A stretch of 64,000 nucleotides of DNA from Chloroflexota bacterium (GCA_019873655.1 JAIOAU010000012.1:1-64000), one strand, 5' to 3'. Positions 8,625 through 16,947 are shown, counted from the stretch's first letter. Notes: generated by a model not told the origin, from the letters alone. Translations and numbers: made by a program.

Positions 8625-10855
8625 TTCAACGCCTCCTGGCCGATTTGAGAGAGGGCAATGTCGCGATACACATCACAGGTTTCCATCAATTCGCGGTGTT
8701 TTCCTTTCCCGACGATTTTTCCCTGGTCAAGGACGATGATTTGTTCGGCGTGCATAATGGTTGCCACGCGCTGGCTGACGATGAAAGTGGTGCTTCCTTT
8801 TGTCTTTTCCTTGAGCGCCTGGCGCAAGGCGGCGTCGGTCTTGAAGTCCAGCATCGAGAAACTGTCGTCGAAGATGTAAATCGGCGCTTTCTTGACCAGG
8901 GCGCGGGCGATCGCCAGACGCTGTTTCTGCCCGCCGGAGACGTTCGACCCGCCTTGTGAAATCTCGGCCTGCAATCCCTCTTCTCTGGCAAAGATGAACT
9001 CGCTGGCCTGGGCGATGTCGGCGGCCTCTTTCAACACATCGGCGCTGGCGTTTTCGTCGGCGTATTTCAGATTGCTTTCGATGGTTCCCGAGAATAGCGT
9101 CCCTTTCTGGGGGATGTAGCCAATCTTTGCCCGCAGATCGTGTTGGGCGACCTGGCGGACGTCCACCCCGCTGACGAGGACCGCGCCCTCGGTCACGTCA
9201 TAGAAGCGCGGAATCAGGCTCAGAATGGTCGACTTGCCCGACCCCGTCGAGCCGATGATGCCGATCGTCTCGCCCGGCTTGGCCGTGAAGTTGATGTTGT
9301 GCAACACGTCCTCCTGCGCGCCGGGGTAGCGGAAGGATACGTTGCGGAATTCCACCTGGGGGACGAACGAGTCCCCGAATGTGAGCGGCTTCTCCGGGTC
9401 TTTGATGGAGACCTCGGTTTCGAGCACGTCGGCGATTCGTCCGGCCGAGACGGAGGCGCGCGGCAGCATGATGAACATGAACGACATCATCAGGAAGGCG
9501 AAGACGATTTGCATGGCATATTGGAGAAAGGCCATCATGTCGCCGACCTGCATCTGGGATTGGGCAACCTGATGGGCGCCCACCCAGATGATCGCGAGGG
9601 AGAGGCCGTTCATGATGAGCATCATGACCGGCATCATCACCACCATGACGCGGTTGATGAACAGGCTGATTCCGGTCAGGTCTTGGTTGGCCCGGTCGAA
9701 GCGCTTTTCCTCGTACTCCTGCATGTTGAAGGCGCGGATGACCATCATGCCCGAAAGGTTTTCGCGCATCACCAGGTTGAGGCGATCCACCAGGTTCTGG
9801 ATCATTTTGAACTTCGGCAGGGCAATCGAAAAGACCGTCAGCACCAGGCCGAGCAGGACGATGACGGCCAGGGCGATGAGCCACCACATGGAGGTGCTTT
9901 TGCCCAGGGCGCGGATGATGCCCCCAATGCCGATGATCGGCGCGTAGATGACCATCCGCATCATCATGATGACGACCATCTGGATTTGAGTCACATCGTT
10001 GGTCGAGCGGGTGATGAGCGAGGCGGTCGAGAATTGATCGAACTCGGCGCTGGAGAAACTTTCCACTTTGCGGAAGACCTCGCGGCGCAGGTCGCGCGCC
10101 AGACCGGCGGCGGTGCGGGCGGAGAGAAAGCCGACGGCGATCGTACAGGCAATGGACAGGAGCGTCAGCAGGAGCATCGAACCGCCGATGCGCAGGATGT
10201 AGTCGGTTTGCAGTCGGTCGGTGTCCATGCCGAGGGCGAGGTATTCTTCTTTGACCGCGCCCACCGCCATTTGGGTGATCATTTTGTCGCCCAGGGCGGC
10301 GAACCGCTCCTGAATCATGCTGGTGATTTGGGCGCGTTGCGCGGGCGGGAGGTTGGCCAGGACAGTGAAAAGGTCCGCGCCGGGGGGCGGGGCGCCTAGG
10401 CCGAGCATCTGTCCCATCGCGGCGGCCGCTTGCGGGTCGGCGGCGAGGCGCTGGACACTGGCGACCACCAGCCAGGCTTTTCCCAGGATGGGGTTCATCT
10501 GTTCGAGCGTCGCCCGGTCAATGGGGTCCAGCACGTAAACGGGTTCGTCGGCCAGGGCGGGATATTTTTGAACCAGCGTCGCATAGTCGGCGGCGTTGGC
10601 GTCCACCAGCCGGTAGTGGTCGAGGACGAGCGTTCTTTCCTCGTCGGTCATGAAGAGAACGAGTTTCTCCATCTCGGCCTGGCGAATTGCCTCGGGGACG
10701 GCGTTTTCGATGCCGCCCTGCTGAATGCCGTTGTTGACGATTTTCGACATGTAGTCGGGCAGCGCCAGGTCGGCGTTGGCTTGCACGAACAATAGGCCGA
10801 TGGCAAGGAGAATCAGAAGCGTGTAGGGTTTGAGATATTTGAAGAGACGCAGCAT
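8621..10855 (-). CDS. ABC exporter half-transporter with degenerate ATP site and large extracellular loop
   Basis: Partner of the downstream subunit. From the ATG at 10855 it has 744 aa; an in-frame TTG at 10888 would add 11 residues. Walker A is GSTGSGKST and the signature VSGGQKQR is intact, but the residue after Walker B is Asp (IYIFDDSFS) and the switch His is Gln (IVSQRVATI), marking the degenerate site. Between the first and second membrane helices there is an insertion of about 170 residues, mostly hydrophilic with Ala/Pro-rich stretches, expected to be extracytoplasmic. A comparable extra domain is known in some heterodimeric exporters. The gene follows a MarR gene in one operon. Confidence 0.9.
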   Translation of the reverse strand: MLRLFKYLKPYTLLILLAIGLLFVQANADLALPDYMSKIVNNGIQQGGIENAVPEAIRQAEMEKLVLFMTDEERTLVLDHYRLVDANAADYATLVQKYPALADEPVYVLDPIDRATLEQMNPILGKAWLVVASVQRLAADPQAAAAMGQMLGLGAPPPGADLFTVLANLPPAQRAQITSMIQERFAALGDKMITQMAVGAVKEEYLALGMDTDRLQTDYILRIGGSMLLLTLLSIACTIAVGFLSARTAAGLARDLRREVFRKVESFSSAEFDQFSTASLITRSTNDVTQIQMVVIMMMRMVIYAPIIGIGGIIRALGKSTSMWWLIALAVIVLLGLVLTVFSIALPKFKMIQNLVDRLNLVMRENLSGMMVIRAFNMQEYEEKRFDRANQDLTGISLFINRVMVVMMPVMMLIMNGLSLAIIWVGAHQVAQSQMQVGDMMAFLQYAMQIVFAFLMMSFMFIMLPRASVSAGRIADVLETEVSIKDPEKPLTFGDSFVPQVEFRNVSFRYPGAQEDVLHNINFTAKPGETIGIIGSTGSGKSTILSLIPRFYDVTEGAVLVSGVDVRQVAQHDLRAKIGYIPQKGTLFSGTIESNLKYADENASADVLKEAADIAQASEFIFAREEGLQAEISQGGSNVSGGQKQRLAIARALVKKAPIYIFDDSFSMLDFKTDAALRQALKEKTKGSTTFIVSQRVATIMHAEQIIVLDQGKIVGKGKHRELMETCDVYRDIALSQIGQEALK

Positions 10856-10924
10856 AGAAAGGGAGGAACTCCTGAACAGGAATGACAAACCGTCCCATGG
10901 ATGGGGCAGGGGCGGCGATGACTC

Positions 10925-11368
10925 TCAATCTTCCATTTGGCGGGCGGCTTCGGTGAGCAGCGTCAGGGCGCGGATGACCATCTCTTGTTGTTCGGCAGTC
11001 AGGGATTGGGTGATGTTTTCGATCCACTGGCTGCGCGCCTCGATGCCCTTTTTGATCAGCGCCAGGCCGTCGGGCGTCAATTTGAGCCGCTTGGCGCGCC
11101 GGTCTTGGGGGTCTTCGGTGCGCTCGACCAGCCCCATTTGAACCAGCCGGTCAACGGCCTGGCTGGCGGCGGCATTGGTGATCCCCATTTTCTCCCCAAT
11201 ATCCGAGACGCCAATGCTGTCTTCGTGCATCATGCGCATCAGAATGTTGATTTGCGAAAACGACAGGCCGGTGGCGTCCATGAAGCGCTTGAAATCGCGG
11301 CCGGAACGGTGCATGAAGACCTTGGCCCACTCGCGCACCACTTCGGAAAATAGTTTATCTGTCTGCAT
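10925..11368 (-). CDS. MarR-family transcriptional regulator
   Basis: A winged-helix protein of about 147 aa. The recognition region is VSDIGEKMGITNAAASQAVDRLVQMGLVER, followed by the wing DPQDRRAKRLKLT and a C-terminal dimerisation helix. The ATG at 11368 is preferred (AGGA 9 bases upstream); an in-frame ATG at 11377 is possible. It is the first gene of the operon with the two exporter subunits. Two TAATTA boxes sit over its start region just downstream of a strong promoter, so it probably represses itself and the exporter until a ligand binds. Confidence 0.92.
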   Translation of the reverse strand: MQTDKLFSEVVREWAKVFMHRSGRDFKRFMDATGLSFSQINILMRMMHEDSIGVSDIGEKMGITNAAASQAVDRLVQMGLVERTEDPQDRRAKRLKLTPDGLALIKKGIEARSQWIENITQSLTAEQQEMVIRALTLLTEAARQMED

Positions 11369-11386
11369 AATTAACATTCCTAATTA
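11368..11386 (-). promoter_or_regulatory. Putative MarR operator (two TAATTA boxes)
   Basis: TAATTA occurs at 11368-11373 and 11381-11386, 13 bases apart, between the promoter and the MarR start codon. MarR proteins commonly bind AT-rich palindromes at this position. Function is inferred from position and symmetry only. Confidence 0.5.
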
Positions 11387-11400
11387 GTTAAGCGGGCTTG

Positions 11401-11429
11401 AATATATCGCTTTCGTGGAAAGTTGTCAA
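11401..11429 (-). promoter_or_regulatory. Sigma70-type promoter of the marR-ABC operon
   Basis: On the minus strand TTGACA (11429-11424) and TATATT (11406-11401) are separated by exactly 17 bases. Transcription would start near 11394, just ahead of the TAATTA boxes. Confidence 0.8.
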
Positions 11430-11491
11430 GAGGGCGGTCTCTTTTCGAGAAAAGTTTGGGCCGCTTCGCGCTCAATCTGGCCGAAATGCTG

Positions 11492-11497
11492 TATAAT
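11492..11497 (+). promoter_or_regulatory. -10 element of the tyrS leader transcript
   Basis: A perfect TATAAT lies 7 bases before the ATG of the leader peptide. The -35 region is poor. A start at about 11503-11505 would make the leader peptide mRNA leaderless or nearly so. Confidence 0.55.
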
Positions 11498-11504
11498 TAC
11501 GGTT

Positions 11505-11552
11505 ATGGAAGACCGCTCTCGCTCTCTGGGGTATTATTATCCTTGCCGCTGA
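11505..11552 (+). CDS. tyrS leader peptide with three tandem Tyr codons
   Basis: A 15-codon reading frame encodes MEDRSRSLGYYYPCR and stops at 11550-11552. The run TAT TAT TAT (11532-11540) sits where a stalled ribosome would control downstream RNA folding. A mutually exclusive antiterminator (11558-11564 with 11583-11589) and an intrinsic terminator (11575-11605) follow, then tyrS. This is the layout of amino-acid-operon attenuators such as trp or his, here with the codon that matches the downstream tyrosyl-tRNA synthetase. No Shine-Dalgarno sequence is seen; initiation may be leaderless. Translation of the peptide has not been shown. Confidence 0.7.
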   Translation: MEDRSRSLGYYYPCR

Positions 11553-11557
11553 CCGTT

Positions 11558-11605
11558 GCTGCGGATGAGTGCCACGCGCCTGCCGCAGCGGGCGCGTTTT
11601 TGTTT
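11558..11605 (+). terminator. Attenuator of tyrS: terminator with competing antiterminator
   Basis: Terminator: a 9-bp stem (11575-11583 with 11588-11596, one G-U pair), tetraloop CGCA, then TTTTTGTTT. Antiterminator: GCTGCGG (11558-11564) pairs perfectly with CCGCAGC (11583-11589), which includes part of the terminator stem. A third segment, CCGC at 11546-11549 inside the end of the leader peptide frame, can sequester GCGG (11561-11564). A ribosome stalled on the Tyr codons would cover CCGC and free the antiterminator; a ribosome at the stop codon would cover the antiterminator arm. Confidence 0.7.
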
Positions 11606-11640
11606 GCAACCATTAACCCTTCTTTGCCTCGGAGTTTTCC

Positions 11641-12864
11641 ATGACCACCCTCACCATTGACCAACAAGTCGCCCTCCTCATGCAAGGCACGGAATACGGC
11701 GACGAAGAACTCAAGCAAAACATGGCGCGCGAGTTGAAGGAACGTCTGCTCGAAGCGCAGAAGGAAGGCCGTCCCCTGCGCGTCTACTGCGGCTTCGACC
11801 CGCGCACCAGCGACCTGCACCTCGGCCATACCGTCCCGATGCGCAAACAGCGCCAGTTTCAGGAACTCGGCCACGAGGTCACCTTCGTCGTCGGCGACTA
11901 CACCTCGCTCATCGGCGACCCCTCGGACAAGGACAAACTCCGCCCGCGCCTGACGCCCGAAGAAGTGCGCCATAACGCCGCCACCTACGCCGAGCAGGCC
12001 TACAAGATTCTCGACCGCCACAAGACCAAAATCCGCTTCAACTCCGAGTGGCTTTCTGAGTTGACCTTTGCCGAACTCATCGAACTGGCCTCCAACTTCA
12101 CCGTCCAGCAGTTCGTGCGCGAACGCGAAAACTTCCGCCTGCGCTGGGAAAACAACGACCCCATCTACCTGCACGAGACCTTCTATGCCCTCATGCAGGG
12201 CTACGACGCCTACATGCTCCGGGCCGACGTCCAGATTGGCGGCACCGACCAGATGTTCAACATCATGACCGCCGCCCGCAAAATCATGACCGCCCTCGGG
12301 GCGCGTCCCAACATCGCCATCATCCTGGGCATCCTGCCCGGCACCGACGGCGAGGTCAAGATGAGCAAATCGCTCGGCAACCACATCCCTCTGCTGGCGA
12401 CGCCGGAGGACATGTACGGGAAGGTCATGTCCGTGCCCGACAAGGCGATGGGGCAGTACATGCGCCTCGTCACGCGCTGGACCCCTGACCGGATTGCCGA
12501 GATGGAGGCCGCTCTCCGCTCTGGCGCGCTGCATCCGCGCGACGCCAAGATGGCCATCGCCCGCGAGATCGTTTCCATCTTCCATGACGAAGAGTCCGCC
12601 GCCCGCGCCGAGGAGACTTTCAAGCGCGTCTTTCAGCAGAAGGATGTCCCGGACGAAATGCCCGAATACACCCTCCAGCCCGGGCAAACGGTGCTGGACG
12701 TGCTGCTCGCCGCTGGCCTGGCGACGAGCAAATCCGAGGGGCGGCGGCTGATGGACCAGAAAGGCGTCCGCCTGGATGGGGAAGTGCTGGAAAAATTCGA
12801 CGCTCCCTTTCCGCACCCCGGCGTCTTGCAGGTAGGCAAGCGGCGCTTTGTGCGCGTCAAATAG
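11641..12864 (+). CDS. tyrS: Tyrosyl-tRNA synthetase
   Basis: It charges tRNA-Tyr with tyrosine in the cytoplasm. The 407-aa protein is a class I synthetase of the second bacterial TyrRS type, with the HIGH-equivalent HLGH in CGFDPRTSDLHLGH, tyrosine-site residues around YALMQGYDAYML and IGGTDQMFN, KMSKS as VKMSKSLGNH, and an S4 RNA-binding domain at the C-terminus (VLLAAGLATSKSEGRRLMDQKGV). GGAG lies ahead of the ATG. Expression is probably controlled by the Tyr-codon attenuator in its leader. Confidence 0.97.
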   Translation: MTTLTIDQQVALLMQGTEYGDEELKQNMARELKERLLEAQKEGRPLRVYCGFDPRTSDLHLGHTVPMRKQRQFQELGHEVTFVVGDYTSLIGDPSDKDKLRPRLTPEEVRHNAATYAEQAYKILDRHKTKIRFNSEWLSELTFAELIELASNFTVQQFVRERENFRLRWENNDPIYLHETFYALMQGYDAYMLRADVQIGGTDQMFNIMTAARKIMTALGARPNIAIILGILPGTDGEVKMSKSLGNHIPLLATPEDMYGKVMSVPDKAMGQYMRLVTRWTPDRIAEMEAALRSGALHPRDAKMAIAREIVSIFHDEESAARAEETFKRVFQQKDVPDEMPEYTLQPGQTVLDVLLAAGLATSKSEGRRLMDQKGVRLDGEVLEKFDAPFPHPGVLQVGKRRFVRVK

Positions 12865-12882
12865 ACCTTCAACGGCGATCGT

Positions 12883-13080
12883 GGGGCTGTCCAAAAGGAG
12901 GGCGGGATACCCTCCCGCCCAGGGGCCAAACCTGTTTCATCTGTTTCTTCGGGGGCTTAGCCCCCGAGGAAACGTGTTAACAAACGAGTGTTGGACTTTG
13001 CCCCCGAGGGAGCAAAGGACTGTCCAAAAAGCAGGGGGCTGCCCAATCTTTTGGGAGAGCCTCACTTTTTGGACAGTTCC
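12883..13080. repeat. Cluster of hairpins between convergent tyrS and rodA-PBP genes
   Basis: Three inverted repeats occur. Arms 12900-12907/12913-12920 form GGGCGGGA / TCCCGCCC. Arms 12949-12956/12960-12967 form TCGGGGGC / GCCCCCGA. Arms about 13019-13031/13065-13078 form CTGTCCAAAAAG / CTTTTTGGACAG, and a further CTGTCCAAAAGG half occurs at about 12886. They can terminate both converging genes, and the repeated CTGTCCAAAA ends also suggest a small degenerate mobile element. No coding capacity is seen. Confidence 0.55.
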
Positions 13081-13121
13081 TCGTTTCCAGAAAGTCGTTC
13101 CAGCCGTTGCGGATAGGGGTG

Positions 13122-15605
13122 TTATGGATTCAGGGCCTCTTCTAGCAACCGCCGTCCCAGGTAGGTGGCCAGGGATGGATTTTCTTCTTCGAGCAGGACC
13201 ACCACCGTCAACGGAGTCGCCTGCCAGTCGGGGAGCGTGCCGCCCAGATACCAGGTCAGGCGGCTGCCGTTTCGAGAGTCGTGGCCGACCCATTCCCAGT
13301 AGGGCTTTCCGGCGACCAGCCGCTCTTCGGCGACGCGTCGGGCCGATTCGGGCGGCAAAGCCTGGACCGGTTCGCTCAGCGGCGGCAGGATGACCCATCC
13401 TTGCGCCGGGGTGTTGACGGCCATGGCGAGGCGCGGCGGGGGGCGGACGCCGTCGTTGCTGTAGGCGGCGGCGGCCAGGGCGGCTTGCAGCGGACTGATG
13501 AGCGGCAGTTCGGCAGGCGACGAGGCGGCCGCAACCGGGAGGGGCAGAGAGGGGGCCTGATACAGCCCCAGGGCGTCGAACAGTTCGACGGCGGCAGCGT
13601 TGGGCGGGGCGGCGGGACGGAGAGTCAGGCCGACGGTCGGGGCGAAGAGGCCGGTCAACAGGCTTGTGCAGGGGTAGCGTCCCTGCGCGGCGCGGTTGAG
13701 CAGCGGCGAGCGGGGGTCCTGGGTGAGGGCGGTCGCCTGTTCGTCCAGCAGGGCGGGATCGTAGGTGGGGTGAGAGGCCATCACCAGGATTTCGCCGCTC
13801 GAGGCGTTCAAGAGGACGACCGCGCCGGCATGATTGCCCAACATTTGGTCGGCTCGTCTCTGAAGGCGCAGGTCGAGGCTGAGACGGACGTCCAGGCCGG
13901 GGGGAGGCTGGCCGTATAGCAGGTGAGACCACCAGATGAGTTTGGCCGGATTGCCCTGCAGACCGCGCAGGTAGGGATCGAGGCTGGCCTCCAGTCCGGC
14001 CTGTCCATAGACGGGATGCGTGTAGCCAACAACCGGGGCCAGGTCAGGGTAAAGGTAGACGCGCTCGTATTGACCGGGGCGGCCTACGGTTTCGGTGATG
14101 CGGCCTTCGTTACGGTCGAGCAGCGCGCCGCGTTGGACGTAGCGGTCGGCGATGGCGCGGCGGGCGTTGTCGGTGCGGGTGAGCAGGTCGGGGCCGCGCA
14201 CGACGGCCCACCAGGTGTTGGTGAGGGCGGCGGCAAGCAAGCCCGCTCCGAACACCATCGCCAGGAGGAGATAGGGTTGCGATTGGCGAAGCGGAGCGGG
14301 TTCGTCTTCGGGCTGGCTGGAGATGAGCAGCAGCAGGAGCAGGGTGGCAAAGGAGGTCAAGAGGGATGAGCCGCCGTAGGAGATGAAGGGCAGGGTCACG
14401 CCGGTCAGGGGAAGCAGGCGCAGGTTGCCGCCGATGATCAAAAGGCTTTGGATGCCCAGATAAGCGGTCAGACCGGCGGCCAGGAGGCGGCGGAACTGGT
14501 CGGGGGCGCGCAACGCGATACGCAGGCCGCGGGCGAAGAACAGCCCAATGGCGGCCAGCAAGCCCATCGTCCCCATCAGGCCGGTCTCCTCGGCGATTGC
14601 CGCAAAGACGAAGTCGGAGTGCGTGACCGGCACCAGGCCGGGATTCCCCAGGCCGGGGCCGCGTCCGCCCAGTCCGCCGTTGGCGACGGCCAGCAGGGAC
14701 TGCACGATTTGGTAGGAGCGGCCGGTCGGATCGGCCCAGGGATTCAGCCAGGCGTCGACGCGCAGACGCACGACATCGAACAAGAAGTAACCGGCGATGC
14801 CGGTGAGAGTCAGGCCGAGCAGGCTGATGATCAGGACGCGTTTGCGGCCGGATGCGATGAACAGCATGACGGTGTAGAGCAGGATGAACAGCGAGGCGGT
14901 GCCGAGGTCGCGCTGGGCGATGAGCAGAATCAACGCCAGGCCGGTCACCAGAGCGGTCGGCGTCATGAGGGGCAGGAGTCGGGTGTTGAGGGGCAGGTGG
15001 TCGGCGAAATAGGCGGCCAAGTAAACGATGAGCAGCAGTTTGAGCGGTTCGGAGGGCTGGAAGTAGACTCCGCAGCAGCCCAACCACAGGCGCGGCCCGC
15101 CGCCCATCGGGTTGGCGCCGAAGATCAGGGTCAGGGCGGTCAGCAGCAGGCCGCCGGTGAGGGCGATGTACTTGTAGCGGCGCAGGAAGCGCAGTTCGGG
15201 GGCCAGCCGCATGCCGAAGGCCAGCAGGAGGCCGAGGGCGGTCAGCCAGAGCGCCTGGCGGATGCCGAAGGCGGTGGTCAACCGGAAGATGGTCAGCAGT
15301 CCCCATCCGCTGAGCAAGGCGGCCAGGGGGAGGAGATAGGGGTCGGCGTCAGGGAGGTAGCGTTTGCTTTGCCGGTGGGCGAAGTAGAAGATGCCTGCCC
15401 AGCCGAGGAATCCCGCCCAGTGAACGAGGCGGTAGTTGACGTCCCAGGCGCGTTCGCGGGCGGCGGGGGAGAGGGTCAGGGCCAGGGCGTAGAGGAAGAC
15501 GAAGAGGCCCGCCAGGGCGAGCAGGCGGCTTTCGATCTTGGTGGGGGCGAGGAAGCGGGCGAGCGGATTGCGCACAGAGTCGTCCCTGCTGAGGAGGGGG
15601 GACAT
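13122..15605 (-). CDS. RodA/FtsW glycosyltransferase fused to an inactive PBP-like domain
   Basis: The 827-aa protein joins two parts. Residues about 25-430 are a SEDS polytopic protein (YFQPSEPLKLLL, QRDLGTASLFI, the NPWADPTGRSYQIVQSLLA region and THSDFVFAAIAEETGLMG), the peptidoglycan polymerase of cell elongation or division. The rest resembles a class B penicillin-binding protein (RGALLDRNEG, YGQAGLEASLDPYL, LDLRLQRRADQML, GAVVLLNASSGEILVMASHPTYDP). At the position of the catalytic SxxK (normally PGSTFK) it has YPCTSLLTGLF with no Lys, and no KTG triad is found, although YSNDG remains. The transpeptidase half is therefore probably a regulatory pseudoenzyme. The start ATG overlaps the mtnP stop (TGATG); a TTG at 15608 is an alternative. 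It is the last gene of an fhaA-fhaB-mtnP run. Confidence 0.9.
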   Translation of the reverse strand: MSPLLSRDDSVRNPLARFLAPTKIESRLLALAGLFVFLYALALTLSPAARERAWDVNYRLVHWAGFLGWAGIFYFAHRQSKRYLPDADPYLLPLAALLSGWGLLTIFRLTTAFGIRQALWLTALGLLLAFGMRLAPELRFLRRYKYIALTGGLLLTALTLIFGANPMGGGPRLWLGCCGVYFQPSEPLKLLLIVYLAAYFADHLPLNTRLLPLMTPTALVTGLALILLIAQRDLGTASLFILLYTVMLFIASGRKRVLIISLLGLTLTGIAGYFLFDVVRLRVDAWLNPWADPTGRSYQIVQSLLAVANGGLGGRGPGLGNPGLVPVTHSDFVFAAIAEETGLMGTMGLLAAIGLFFARGLRIALRAPDQFRRLLAAGLTAYLGIQSLLIIGGNLRLLPLTGVTLPFISYGGSSLLTSFATLLLLLLISSQPEDEPAPLRQSQPYLLLAMVFGAGLLAAALTNTWWAVVRGPDLLTRTDNARRAIADRYVQRGALLDRNEGRITETVGRPGQYERVYLYPDLAPVVGYTHPVYGQAGLEASLDPYLRGLQGNPAKLIWWSHLLYGQPPPGLDVRLSLDLRLQRRADQMLGNHAGAVVLLNASSGEILVMASHPTYDPALLDEQATALTQDPRSPLLNRAAQGRYPCTSLLTGLFAPTVGLTLRPAAPPNAAAVELFDALGLYQAPSLPLPVAAASSPAELPLISPLQAALAAAAYSNDGVRPPPRLAMAVNTPAQGWVILPPLSEPVQALPPESARRVAEERLVAGKPYWEWVGHDSRNGSRLTWYLGGTLPDWQATPLTVVVLLEEENPSLATYLGRRLLEEALNP

Positions 15606-16471
15606 CAAGGCAGATATTTCTTGACCAGCAGGTCGAGTTTCTGGCGGGTGGCGGGGGGAATCACGGACGGGTCGGTGATGAGCGCCGAGGCAAGGGCCTG
15701 ACCGCAGGCGCAGGTTCGGTCTTCTGGAAGGGCGGCTACCAACTCGGCGATGGCGCGGCGGGCGGTTTCAGTGTTCTGATTCAGAATCTGGATGACCATT
15801 TCGACGGTCACGGGCGCCTCGCTGACGTGCCAGACGTCGTAGTCGGTGACGTGGGCCATGATGGCGTAGCACATCTCGGCTTCGCGCGCCAGGAAGGCCT
15901 CTGGGGCGGCGGTCATGCCGATCAGGTCCATGCCCCAGGAGCGGAAGACGTTCGATTCGGCTCGGGTGGAGAAACGTGGCCCCTCGACGACGATCAGCGT
16001 CCCGCCGCGGTGGATGACGGCCAGCGTCTTGCGGATCGCCGCTTCGAGGTGGTCGGAGAGATGCGGGCAGAAGGGGTCGGCGACGCCGATGTGGGCCACC
16101 AAGCCCTCGCCGAAGAAGGTGCGCGGCCGGCCGCGGGTGTGGTCGAAAATCTGGTCGGGGATGACGATGTGCCCGGGAGCGTAGTCCTCGCGCAGCGAGC
16201 CGACGGCGCTGACGCTGAGCAGGCGTTCCACGCCGAGCATTTTGAGGGCGTAAATGTTGGCGCGGGCGTTCACCTCTGACGGCAGAATGTGGTGGCCGAT
16301 GCCGTGGCGGGCCAGGAAGGCTATGCGGCGGCCGTTGAGCGTTCCGACCACGATGGGCGCGCTGGGTTTGCCGAAGGGCGTTTCGAGGTCGTATTCCTGC
16401 GTATCGGTCAGGCCGGGCATTTGGTACAGGCCGGAGCCGCCGATGACGCCGAGGCAGATGTTCTCTTTCAT
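15605..16471 (-). CDS. mtnP: S-methyl-5'-thioadenosine phosphorylase
   Basis: It cleaves methylthioadenosine with phosphate to adenine and methylthioribose-1-phosphate, salvaging the by-product of polyamine synthesis. The 288-aa protein shows GVIGGSGLYQM, the phosphate-site ARHGIGHHILPSEVNARANI, VEGPRFSTRAES and the purine-site NVFRSWGMDLIGMTAAPEAFLARE with the MTAP-type Asp in VTDYDVW. It is co-directional with the FHA genes (4-base overlap upstream) and with the RodA fusion (1-base overlap downstream), an unusual place for a salvage enzyme. Confidence 0.95.
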   Translation of the reverse strand: MKENICLGVIGGSGLYQMPGLTDTQEYDLETPFGKPSAPIVVGTLNGRRIAFLARHGIGHHILPSEVNARANIYALKMLGVERLLSVSAVGSLREDYAPGHIVIPDQIFDHTRGRPRTFFGEGLVAHIGVADPFCPHLSDHLEAAIRKTLAVIHRGGTLIVVEGPRFSTRAESNVFRSWGMDLIGMTAAPEAFLAREAEMCYAIMAHVTDYDVWHVSEAPVTVEMVIQILNQNTETARRAIAELVAALPEDRTCACGQALASALITDPSVIPPATRQKLDLLVKKYLP

Positions 16472-16947
16472 GCTGATTTCTCCTCTGCGGGCAGTTGCTG
16501 GGTGGGAGGCATCAGGTTGTCGCCGGCCATCAGCACGGTCAACTTGGCTTTGCCGCAGTTGATTTCATCGTTCGAGATGATGACGGTGGGCGTGGAGACC
16601 GGTTCGTTGTTGAGCAGCGTGCCGTTGGTCGAATGGAGGTCTTCTACCCACCATTGGTTGTGGTGGTAGGAAAGCCGGGCGTGGCGGGCCGAGACGGTGT
16701 CTTCCTTGATGGGGCATTCACAGGCCGGGTCGCGGCCGATGGTGATCTCGGGTTGGTTGAAGTGCCGAATTTGCGCCGGGCCGCCCTCGCGCTGGATGAC
16801 CAAACTGAGAGGAGGTACTTTGCGCAAGGCCAGCAACGCAGCCTGTTGCCGGATATCCTGCCAGAGCAGCAGGAAAGCCCAGACCAGGAAAGCGTACAGG
16901 CCGGCGGTCAGGAGGATGCGCAGGACCAGAAAGAGGATGCCGCTCAT
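16468..16947 (-). CDS. Membrane-anchored FHA-domain protein (FhaB-like)
   Basis: The 159-aa protein has one N-terminal membrane helix (about residues 5-29), a short juxtamembrane segment and a C-terminal FHA domain (ITIGRDPACECPI, VSARHARLSYH, DLHSTNGTLLNN) that would bind phosphothreonine peptides in the cytoplasm. Length and order match FhaB of Actinobacteria, which links Ser/Thr kinases to SEDS/PBP cell-wall machinery. It overlaps the fhaA-like gene and mtnP by 4 bases each, so the genes are translationally coupled. No Ser/Thr kinase gene lies in this window. Confidence 0.88.
   Translation of the reverse strand: MSGILFLVLRILLTAGLYAFLVWAFLLLWQDIRQQAALLALRKVPPLSLVIQREGGPAQIRHFNQPEITIGRDPACECPIKEDTVSARHARLSYHHNQWWVEDLHSTNGTLLNNEPVSTPTVIISNDEINCGKAKLTVLMAGDNLMPPTQQLPAEEKSA

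Noticed and set aside
11500-11640. T-box riboswitch ahead of tyrS
   Set aside because: The leader is only about 100 nt and lacks a convincing T-box core with UGGN bulge and stem I; the Tyr-codon peptide with competing hairpins explains it better.
14448-15701. 417-codon plus frame antisense to the RodA fusion
   Set aside because: Gln/Gly-rich shadow with no recognisable motif; the opposite strand encodes conserved SEDS segments.
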